In this document: positions 60,001-64,000 of the stretch, in pieces
Layout of the letters: every line of letters begins with the position of its first letter
Numbering within the stretch: position 1 is the stretch's first letter
Source: Elephas maximus indicus
Lineage: Eukaryota; Chordata; Mammalia; Proboscidea; Elephantidae
Direction of reading: 5' to 3'
Assembly: GCF_024166365.1 (NCBI RefSeq)
Contig: NC_064846.1
Span: forward strand, 26,185,866 to 26,249,865
DNA: 64,000 nucleotides
The notes under the pieces: generated by a model
What the model was told of the DNA's origin: nothing
The model's database searches: none
The model's input: the letters and a program-made list of their open reading frames with translations, nothing else
Position numbers and translations under genes: made by a program

Positions 60001-62267
60001 GCAGAGGAAACAGTTAAGAAATCAGTGAAGTGAGCGTATACCTAGGGTGTTAATAGATGGCAAGGAAGCCAGTGCGGCTGGAACACGGTAAACAAGAGCA
60101 AGGAAGAATAAAATAGTAAGAAATGAGGTTGTGGCAATAGAATGCAGGCCAAAGCATGTAGGGCCTTGTAATCCGGAGTCAGGACTCTGGAGTGTTGTGG
60201 AAAGCCATTGGAGGGTTTAAGTATGTAAACTACCTGCAGTGTTTTAAGACCACTCTGGCAGTTATGCGGAGAATAGACCATAGGGAAAAGGGTAGAAACA
60301 GGAAGAAAATAGGAGGTTATTGCAGCAGTCCAGGTAAGTGGCTTGGACCAGTATGGTAGCAGAGGTTGGAGGTGATGAGTAGTGGAAAGATTATGTTTTT
60401 TGAAGGTAGCACTAACAGGTTTTATTAATGGGTTGGATATAGGGTGTGAAAGAGTGACCAGGGTTTTTTGTCCTTAGCAGCTACAAGAATGGAGATCTCA
60501 TATACTAAGATATTGGGAAAACTGGAGAAGGAACAGATTTTTTTTTTTTTTTGCTGGGATCAAGGGGAGGAAACCCTGGTGGCATAGTGAGTGGTTAAGT
60601 GCTATGTCTGCTAACCAAAGGGTTGGCAGTTCGAATCCGCCAGGCACTCCTTGGAAACTCTATGGGGCAGTTCTACTCTATTCTATAGGGTCACTATGAG
60701 TCAGAATCGACTCGATGGCACTGGGTTTGGTTTTTTGGGTTTGGGGTCAAGGCGGGGGGGAACCTAGAATTCAGTTTTGTCTGTTGATTTGAGATGCCTA
60801 TTAGATATCTAGTAGTAATGCTAAATAGGCAGTTGATTATATGCTCTTTAAAGCCATGAGAAACTGAATATGGTATAGATATAAGTAGAGAAAAGATTTC
60901 TGGTAACTATTTTTTTTTTTTTTATACTCTGGCAAACTTTTTATCTGTCCTGTTGTCTTGGTATTGTTTCTTAGCAGAGTTTTTTTCCTCTTCCCCTCGA
61001 GCATATAGGTCAATCTGTTTATGTTGCCTGTATTTATGACATGATCTAATGCACCACAGTTCTGAAATGCTCTTAAGATGGAACTAGAAGAGTAATACAA
61101 ACACTATTATATTTATATATTGCTTTGAACTTTGTAAAGAACTTTTATTTATCTAATGCCTCTTGTGCACCAGTAAGTCTGCTAGGTACTTACATATACA
61201 TTGCCTGATTTGATTTTCGTAAATGTTTATATTTTATATGGGAATAGTGATGGGTCTGTAGAGATAAAACTTTTAGAGAAACATTGTTTTGAATTTACAT
61301 ATACAATATATATTTTTAAATTGAGAGCATAAACGTAAAGATTGTAGTTGATAATATATAGCACAAAGAACACCGGACTAGTCATTTAACCAGCTGTGGG
61401 CAAGTGACTTAGATTTTTTTTGGATTGTATTTCCCATCTGTGAAATAATAATAGGACTGGGTTTGAGAAGGCACTCAAGTCAAGAGGTTCTCAAACAGTA
61501 GATTAGGATCAGTTGTTCTAATTTATGCCTCTCTAACCACACACTGGTCTAATATCATAGCCACTAGCCACATGTGGCCATTTAAATTTAAATTAATTAA
61601 AATTAATAGTGGACACCGTATTAGTCAGTGCAGCTGTAGAACATTTCTGTCATTGCAGAAAATTCTGTTGGACAGCACTGCTTTATTCAACCATTTCTAT
61701 AACAACTTCTTGGGAGTCTCTGCTTAGATTTGTTTAGAAAATTCAATTTATTTTGCCAACTTGTGAAACAAATACTAATGACAAAAATTTAAAAGAATTT
61801 ACTTTTGTAAGGATACAAATATAATATAGCTCATTTTCACAGTATCATGTTTGAAAATTGATCCTTCAAATTTATAATAATTAAAATATCTTTTCTACTA
61901 CAATTGGTACGAGACTTTTTTCTTAAGAACCTAATTGATAGAATTTTCATGTTGGATGCCTATATGGTAACCCAAATCCTAATGCAAGGAGTGCTTTTTT
62001 AAAATGAAATCATATTTTGGTATTATTTATGGTGGGAGATGGTAAAGTACTAGTTTTAAAAATATTCAGATGTTAGAATTAAGAGCAACTTCAGGTCCCA
62101 GGATTTGTTTGGTAGAAATTTTTTTCTATAAACAGAAAAAAGGAATACATCGTTGCCCAAAATGCAGACTGCAATTTTTGACATGCAAGGAGAAAACCGA
62201 TCACAAGGCACAGCATCGGACATTTATAAAGCCAAAAGAACTGGAAGGATTGCCTCCTGGGACAAAA
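33010..62267 (+). CDS. ZNF280C: ZNF280C, zinc-finger protein (12 coding exons, 3' incomplete)
   Basis: Joined coding exons: 33010-33040, 36909-37055, 39515-39583, 39683-39804, 42835-42952, 47606-47761, 47905-48002, 50714-50931, 53404-53561, 54253-54353, 55169-55315, 62136-62267. They give 1,497 nt, or 499 codons, without a stop. Every junction is GT-AG and in phase. Residues 1-228 are acidic, Ser/Pro-rich and lack fingers. Seven fingers follow with all ligands present: C229-C232-H245-C249 (C2HC), C308-C311-H324-H328, C345-C348-H361-H366, C375-C378-H391-H396, C405-C408-H421-H426, C434-C437-H450-H454 and C462-C465-H478-H482. Paralogue choice: the [18 protein letters not shown] and IPEIFRT motifs fit ZNF280C rather than ZNF280D. 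The human protein has about 737 residues, so the C-terminus is outside the window. It is a nuclear DNA- or chromatin-binding factor by family. Human ZNF280C is reported as ZPET, a repressor of homologous recombination. Confidence 0.95.
33358..33543 (-). mobile_element. AfroSINE, diverged
   Basis: TGAGTCGATTCCCACTCATG tail at the left, CAGCCTTTAGGTTAGCAGCC near 33500. It belongs to the long subfamily, in intron 2. Confidence 0.88.
34361..34876 (+). mobile_element. Poly-A retroposon, probable L1 3' end
   Basis: Diverged copy of the 1703-2508 family (AATGTAGAACAAAACTTAAA, CCAGACTTACTGGACTGGTA, GTGTAAACTTTCACC plus an A-rich tail). It lies in intron 2. Confidence 0.7.
35023..35180 (+). mobile_element. 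AfroSINE
   Basis: GGAGCCCTGGTGGCATAGTG start, AGGTCGGCAGTTCGAATCTA B box, tail CACTCGATGGCAATGGGTA. Confidence 0.95.
36590..36712 (+). mobile_element. Fragment of the poly-A retroposon family
   Basis: GTAGATAGTCCTAGATAGAA to CCAGACTTACTAGACCGGTA matches 34400-34510. Both ends are truncated. Confidence 0.65.
36909..37055 (+). CDS. ZNF280C: ZNF280C exon 3
   Basis: 147 nt, phase 1 in and phase 1 out (acceptor AAAATTAG, donor TTTCAA|GTAAGC). It encodes about residues 11-59, including [19 protein letters not shown] and the acidic DELIFVGE stretch typical of ZNF280C. Met15 (36920) sits in a better context (AAAATGG) than Met1. Confidence 0.96.
37736..37762 (+). repeat. TTTA microsatellite
   Basis: Six TTTA units followed by T-rich sequence in intron 3. 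Confidence 0.9.
37993..38150 (+). mobile_element. AfroSINE
   Basis: AGAGCCCTGGTAGTGCAGTG start, tail CAACTCGACAGCAACAGGTT. Confidence 0.94.
38738..38941 (-). mobile_element. AfroSINE, diverged long subfamily
   Basis: GTTTCCATCGAGTCAGTCCT tail at the left, CACCTCTGGGTGGGTTCGAA B-box region, end CTACCCAGGGACTCCT. Same subfamily as 23845-24047. Confidence 0.9.
39515..39583 (+). CDS. ZNF280C: ZNF280C exon 4
   Basis: 69 nt, acceptor TTTTTATAG, donor CCAG|GTAGAG, phase 1 on both sides. It encodes a Ser-rich stretch ([15 protein letters not shown], about residues 61-75) matching the SSSSSKG region of the human protein. Confidence 0.92.
39683..39804 (+). CDS. ZNF280C: ZNF280C exon 5
   Basis: 122 nt, acceptor AAATACAG, donor AAACCT|GTAAGT. 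It is separated from exon 4 by an intron of only 99 bp. It encodes [13 protein letters not shown] followed by an Arg/Ser/Pro-rich segment (about residues 83-123) and ends in phase 0. Confidence 0.94.
40039..40200 (+). mobile_element. AfroSINE, long subfamily
   Basis: CTCCCTGGTGGCACAGTGGT start, GAGAAAGACCCGTTGATCTG insert. The tail runs straight into RTE-related sequence. Confidence 0.88.
40196..40560 (-). mobile_element. RTE-associated element
   Basis: Matches 4365-5025 (GGCTCATCTTCCAGCACTAG, CAATACACAAGCCAGCATAG) with an internal deletion. Its left edge is the RTE-type tail in reverse. Confidence 0.65.
40560..40690 (-). mobile_element. MIR fragment
   Basis: GAGGAAACTGAGGCTCAGAG followed by GGTTAAATGA and CACAGCTGGCAAATGATGG is the MIR 3' core. 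The strand sign follows repeat-family convention and is uncertain. Confidence 0.65.
40780..40905 (+). mobile_element. hAT-Charlie terminus
   Basis: AATGGTTCTCCAGGTATAGT, then GGGGTTCTCCGAGACTTTCA, as in the copy at 20815. Confidence 0.55.
40954..41150 (+). mobile_element. AfroSINE, long subfamily
   Basis: GGAGCCCTGGTGGCACAGTG start and GGATCGACTAGATGGCATTG tail, directly followed by an RTE LINE in the same orientation. Confidence 0.93.
41151..41855 (+). mobile_element. RTE/BovB-type LINE fragment, reverse transcriptase part
   Basis: The + strand encodes, with frame breaks, the reverse-transcriptase core: a [23 protein letters not shown] block near 41360, a [18 protein letters not shown] block near 41450 and a [12 protein letters not shown] block near 41640. 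At the catalytic site near 41765 the sequence reads ADDS. Stops and frameshifts show it is dead. It is related to the copy at 48930-50295. Confidence 0.85.
42507..42657 (-). mobile_element. AfroSINE
   Basis: Minus-strand copy from AAACCCAGTGCCATCGAGTC to GCACTTAACCACTACGC, close to consensus and lacking only its extreme 5' end. Confidence 0.94.
42835..42952 (+). CDS. ZNF280C: ZNF280C exon 6
   Basis: 118 nt, acceptor ATTCTTACAG, donor CCAGAAG|GTTTGT (weak). It encodes about residues 124-162, including the hallmark [11 protein letters not shown], and enters in phase 0 and leaves in phase 1. Confidence 0.95.
43803..44325 (+). mobile_element. MaLR-type LTR
   Basis: The start resembles GACTTGTGCCCCCCAAAAAA, and the end has the GTGAGAGAATAAATTTG poly-A signal region and TAGCAGCACTAGGTAACTAA. 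It is the same family as 3842-4364 in reverse. Solo LTR; no viral genes are present. Confidence 0.7.
45683..46100 (-). mobile_element. AfroSINE nested inside AfroSINE
   Basis: The outer minus-strand copy (45683-45788 and about 45989-46100) is split by a + strand copy of the same broad family at about 45790-45985. The outer copy resumes at TTTCAGAAGTAGATCCCCAG, the point at which the uninterrupted copy at 38738 continues. Confidence 0.85.
46125..46625 (+). mobile_element. MIR split by a ZNF280C fragment
   Basis: The left part ends GCTTGCTATGTGCCAAATGC plus TGTG at about 46174. The right part resumes ACATTATCTTATTTGAGC at about 46443 and continues through CAAATGAGGAAATTAAAAGC and CAGGATTTGAAC. 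In the MIR consensus these two parts are nearly adjacent. Confidence 0.8.
46173..46445 (+). pseudogene. Partial duplicate of ZNF280C exon 7-intron-exon 8
   Basis: Ungapped match to 47661-47933 at a constant offset of 1,488, with about 21 differences in 273 by eye (about 92 percent). It keeps the last 101 bases of exon 7, its donor CACAAG|GTAGAT (46273/46274), the whole 143-bp intron, the acceptor TTATTTCAG and the first 29 bases of exon 8. The exon 7 part is open and reads [19 protein letters not shown] and onward. No acceptor precedes it, because MIR sequence lies there, and exon 8 is cut after 29 bases, so normal splicing of this copy is not expected. Confidence 0.92.
47606..47761 (+). CDS. 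ZNF280C: ZNF280C exon 7
   Basis: 156 nt, acceptor CATTGTAG, donor CACAAG|GTAGAT, phase 1 to 1. It encodes about residues 163-214, including LSKRPSTSQ and a basic KKPK motif, followed by a Ser/Thr-rich stretch ending [12 protein letters not shown]. Confidence 0.95.
47905..48002 (+). CDS. ZNF280C: ZNF280C exon 8
   Basis: 98 nt after a 143-bp intron. Acceptor TTATTTCAG, donor ATGCAG|GTAAAA. It encodes residues 215-247 with the first finger [17 protein letters not shown]. The fourth ligand (Cys249) is in exon 9. Confidence 0.95.
48744..48865 (-). mobile_element. AfroSINE, 3' truncated
   Basis: Minus-strand copy lacking its tail: ACTGCCCCATAGGGTTTCCA to GCCACCAGAGTTTCC. Confidence 0.88.
48930..50295 (+). 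mobile_element. RTE/BovB-type LINE, 3' half
   Basis: The longest RTE copy here: decayed reverse-transcriptase blocks at 48966-49600, then a C-terminal region (a WTMCQ/EEW-type stretch near 49950), 3' UTR, and a tail GGGTCACTGAGTCAGAGCTG, ACTCGATGACATCTAACAAC. Frames are broken. The tail strongly resembles that of the AfroSINE. It lies in intron 8 in the same orientation as the gene. Confidence 0.88.
50714..50931 (+). CDS. ZNF280C: ZNF280C exon 9
   Basis: 218 nt, acceptor TCTTTTTCAG, donor ATATTAG|GTATGG, phase 0 to 2. It encodes residues 248-320: the RCCPDMM end of finger 1, the [17 protein letters not shown] linker shared by ZNF280 proteins, and the first half of finger 2 (CFSC). Confidence 0.96.
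52856..53328 (+). mobile_element. Poly-A retroposon, probable L1 3' end
   Basis: Copy of the 1703-2508 family with an A-rich end, flanked by TTAGGTTCA direct repeats. It is inserted in intron 9 so that its 3' end lies only about 75 bp before exon 10. Confidence 0.8.
53404..53561 (+). CDS. ZNF280C: ZNF280C exon 10
   Basis: 158 nt, acceptor CATTTATAG, donor TTTCTA|GTAAGT, phase 2 to 1. It encodes residues 321-372: [14 protein letters not shown] (end of finger 2) and finger 3, CQHC...HIESTH, followed by TPHEFS. Very close to human ZNF280C. Confidence 0.97.
53743..53808 (+). repeat. 66-nt direct repeat, copy A
   Basis: GTTACTAAAATTG to TAACTCATG. It recurs at 54466-54531 without gaps, with 8 differences. 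The two copies lie in the introns on either side of exon 11. Confidence 0.85.
53925..54140 (-). mobile_element. MIR fragment
   Basis: CAGAGCCTGGAGCTAGACAT, CAGGCAAATTACTTAATCTT and AGAAGTGCTTAGAACAGTG follow the MIR order. The strand sign is uncertain. Confidence 0.65.
54253..54353 (+). CDS. ZNF280C: ZNF280C exon 11
   Basis: 101 nt, acceptor CTACTTTCAG, donor TGCCAG|GTATAC, phase 1 to 0. It encodes residues 373-406 with finger 4 (CKIC...HMKDTH), the KPGEMPYVC link and the first Cys of finger 5. Confidence 0.97.
54466..54531 (+). repeat. 66-nt direct repeat, copy B
   Basis: Second copy of 53743-53808. It is followed directly by a Charlie-type terminus (54537-54600). Confidence 0.85.
54537..54600 (-). 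mobile_element. hAT-Charlie terminus
   Basis: GGCCTCCAGGCCATAGTTTG followed by TTGACCCCTG is the reverse of a Charlie-family end (CAGGGGTCAACAAACTATGG). Only about 60 bases remain. Confidence 0.65.
55169..55315 (+). CDS. ZNF280C: ZNF280C exon 12
   Basis: 147 nt, acceptor TTATTTCTAG, donor CATCAG|GTGAGA, phase 0 both ends. It encodes residues 407-455: finger 5 (C405 in exon 11, then C408, H421, H426) and finger 6 (CPFC...HYMKH), with the [13 protein letters not shown] wording of ZNF280C. Confidence 0.97.
55515..55993. mobile_element. hAT-type MITE with perfect ends
   Basis: Perfect 17-bp terminal inverted repeats (CAGTGGCATCACTAGGG) and a perfect 8-bp target duplication, GAAATAGG, at 55507-55514 and 55994-56001. 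Internally GC-rich (unlike the intron around it), with repeated CACCCAGTATGGTA blocks near 55670 and 55725, each preceded by a degenerate terminus-like sequence. No transposase is encoded; frames of 60-90 codons are incidental. Confidence 0.93.
56002..57734. other. ZNF280C: Intron 12, mostly unassigned
   Basis: Possible remnants of an old Charlie-type element (56230-56820 and 57060-57150, GAACAGAGTTTGGGAAGCAC). No exon-like sequence. Confidence 0.4.
57735..57925 (+). mobile_element. AfroSINE
   Basis: GGAGCCCTGGTGGTGGTGCA start, AGGTCAGTGGTTCAAACCCA B-box region, diverged tail. Confidence 0.9.
58127..58333 (+). mobile_element. AfroSINE, long subfamily
   Basis: GGAGCCCCTGGTGGTGCGGT start, tail CAACAGCAATGGGCTTGG. 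Confidence 0.92.
58575..58780 (-). mobile_element. AfroSINE, long subfamily
   Basis: Minus-strand copy from GAAACAAACCCCTTGCCATC to CTGCATTACCACGGCTCC. Confidence 0.93.
59040..59394 (+). mobile_element. L2, left part
   Basis: GCAAGTATTTATCGAGTGCC, then GGGATACAGAAGTGAACAAA, the standard L2 3' order. It is interrupted by an LTR-like insertion. Confidence 0.7.
59395..59985 (-). mobile_element. LTR-like insertion in L2
   Basis: A unit beginning TGTGTCTGACCTCCTCCAAC breaks the L2. It is richer in C and T, has no coding frame of note, and the L2 resumes near 59990 (CAGTTCCAGGCAGAGGAAAC). An LTR in reverse orientation is the best guess; the family is not recognised. Confidence 0.45.
59990..60430 (+). 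mobile_element. L2, right part
   Basis: GCAAGGAAGCCAGTGCGGCT, CATGTAGGGCCTTGTAATCC, AAGCCATTGGAGGG and GTTATTGCAGCAGTCCAGGT match the L2 consensus order closely. Confidence 0.85.
60568..60742 (+). mobile_element. AfroSINE
   Basis: GGAAACCCTGGTGGCATAGT, B box GGCAGTTCGAATCCGCCAGG, tail GGCACTGGGTTTGG. It has a 4-nt GAGT insertion in the A-box area. Confidence 0.95.
61545..61685 (-). mobile_element. MER5A-like hAT relic
   Basis: CATAGCCACTAGCCACATGT at the left and TCTGTTGGACAGCACTG at the right are MER5A ends. Confidence 0.75.
62136..62267 (+). CDS. ZNF280C: ZNF280C exon 13 (last in window)
   Basis: 132 nt, acceptor TATAAACAG, donor ACAAAA|GTGAGT, phase 0 both ends. It encodes residues 456-499: finger 7 (CPKC...HKAQH) and [17 protein letters not shown]. 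The following exon of the family (starting VTIRAS in human, from memory) is not found before 64000. Confidence 0.96.
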
Positions 62268-64000
62268 GTGAGTTTCAGATTTGTTATATTTTAACATCTT
62301 GTATGATAATAGAAATAAACTCCTGCCTGATTTTATCTCTTGAATAAATATTAAAAGTTAATTTCTGATTCTTACTGTGACTTTAATTTTAGGTTTTATC
62401 ATATGCATGTTCAGAAAGAAAAACTTCTAACTGTTGTTTTTGAGTTCATTGGCATGTGATATGTTGGAGTGGTATTCCTTTGTAGTGAGTTGTCTAGATC
62501 AACTGTAGACTGAGTCAATCAGTTGTTTCAATATTATATAGACTGTATTTGACCTATGCCAGTTGGCAGGGTATATGTCTGTGTCAGCTGCTAGACTATT
62601 AGGTGTTTGAGATCAAGGGTCGTGTTTAATTTATCTTTGTGTCTCCAGCATCTGGCATTGTTATTTGAATGCCATAGGTTTGTTGAAGTTGATGTTACGG
62701 AATCTACTCTTGAAGCAAGTTCTGCTCCTGGAATTAGCGTTGCTGTTTTAAGTGAGCAAACACATGTCTGACTAGACACTGATCATTGTAATTTCCTTTT
62801 TCCTGTTTGTCTTATATCTGTTTTCTCTGACTTATTTATATAAAGTCAGCTCTCGAATATTTGCTCCAGTGGAGGGAAACAGAGGTATGAATAATCCAAA
62901 ATGAAATAATCCCCAAACATTTATGTTTGGCTTTGAATGTGGGTATGCCCACTATTTGAATTAACTAAAACAATACTAGAGAAGTTACCAGTATCTGCAG
63001 TCCATTCATTCCATGCTGGCACTAGACATGCAGAACACTGAACAGTACAGTTCTCTCTCAAAACGTATCTAGGAAATGGTAGTACTAAGATTTAAGCTCA
63101 GGCCTCTTGACTCCTAGTCCAGCGCTTTTTGTATGATACCAAATGACATGCACTTTTTCATAGGACTTCCTTATAGGCTGCTCGTCAAGTACATGGGCCG
63201 AGGGGAGTATTATAGTCAAATGATTAAAAAGAATGTTTGTTAGGTGACTCTGTTTTCCATTATCAGTGATTGGATGTAATCAAACATTTTCTGAATACTA
63301 AATGCTAAATTTTATGTTAATTCCCTGTGAGGAAATTATGAATATTATTAAATGCCCCATGCTGTATGATGAATTTATGTCACCTCCCCCCTAACCATTG
63401 GAAGCACAAATCCTGCCTAATGAGCCCCTAGAAAGAGAAGATCACATTTATTGGATATCTGTTTATTTTATAGTTACCAAAGGTCAATGCAGGCCTTCTC
63501 AGAGTTATTTTTTCAGGCTTTGAGATGTAAATTTTTACCTCTATATTTGTGAAAGTTTTTAGTTATATCAAAGCATGAAAATATCCCATGGAATGTGCTC
63601 TTTTGATATTCATACAATTTGCATTAACTACTAATTATCCATTAATACCTGTGTTAACATATAATTGCTATCAATACAAAGCTGTAATATTAAAACCATA
63701 AATAAATGTCAAGGTAAATTTTATTTAATTCGTGGGACCAGACTTACCTGATTATAGTTTTTCATGGATAAGAATCAGCATGGGTCCAATCCCCCAAATG
63801 TGAAGATTAATCCAGTCCTCACTTTCCCATTTCTCAATCATTCTCACACCAGCCACCCACATGGCATATTGTCTGACCCTAGCCACCCAGAGCTAGGGCA
63901 GATCACACAGGTTAAAAGGACACCATCCTTCAGAGTGCCGAAACAGGCAGATGGCAGCCACAAGTTTGGAGAGTCCACATGACACCCTCACTTTCACCTG
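62268..64000. other. ZNF280C: ZNF280C intron 13, partial
   Basis: No exon or clear repeat family is recognised. The C-rich block at 63790-64000 may belong to an LTR, but this is a guess. Confidence 0.45.

Noticed and set aside
33010..62267. Assignment to ZNF280D instead of ZNF280C
   Set aside because: Exons 3, 5, 6, 12 and 13 carry wording typical of ZNF280C ([43 protein letters not shown]), as far as I recall the two human proteins.
63764..63982. 72-codon frame as the next ZNF280C exon
   Set aside because: It lacks the expected continuation after GLPPGTK (VTIRAS-like) and has no convincing acceptor.

Overview
The window is nuclear DNA of a placental mammal of the afrotherian (probably elephant) lineage. 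The evidence is about thirty copies of the tRNA-derived AfroSINE (A-box-like start, GGTTCGAATCC-type B box, tail rich in GTCGACTCGA-like motifs), several pieces of its probable partner, an RTE/BovB-type LINE, and many L1, L2, MIR, MER5A, hAT and MaLR-type LTR remnants. Only one gene is convincingly live: ZNF280C (SUHW3), an X-linked gene in other placentals, read on the + strand.

Layout. 0-5.5 kb: degraded L1 ORF2 carrying later insertions (MLT1-like LTRs, a poly-A repeat that looks like an L1 3' end, AfroSINEs, an RTE 3' end). 5.5-7.6 kb: GC-rich island with a decayed minus-strand exon that resembles the 5' coding exon of the E-protein TCF12. 7.6-25.5 kb: intergenic DNA, mostly L1 and AfroSINE, with two structured elements (a 226/230-nt inverted duplication at 21.1-22.2 kb and an interrupted hAT transposon at 22.4-23.2 kb). 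25.8-26.9 kb: CpG-island promoter with TATA box and initiator, noncoding exon 1, then a G-rich GC minisatellite at the start of intron 1. 33.0-62.3 kb: twelve coding exons of ZNF280C, all with GT-AG borders and matching phases, giving 499 codons. The C-terminal part (about 240 residues by comparison with the human protein) lies beyond the right edge.

The coding exons give an acidic/serine-rich N-terminal region followed by seven zinc fingers (one C2HC, six C2H2), all with intact metal ligands, so the gene looks functional. The human protein is described as a chromatin-associated zinc-finger factor that restrains homologous recombination (ZPET); nothing in the sequence itself tests that role.

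Most interesting points: (1) the TCF12-like relic exon stands head-to-head with ZNF280C, repeating the divergent ZNF280D-TCF12 arrangement I recall from human chromosome 15. It suggests ZNF280C arose by DNA-level duplication that carried a piece of TCF12 along. (2) A 273-bp exon-intron-exon piece of ZNF280C (exon 7 end to exon 8 start) has been copied 1,488 bp upstream into the middle of a MIR, with an open reading frame and intact donor and acceptor but no upstream acceptor. (3) An 86-bp hairpin lies in intron 1. (4) A 479-bp hAT element has perfect 17-bp terminal inverted repeats and an 8-bp target duplication.
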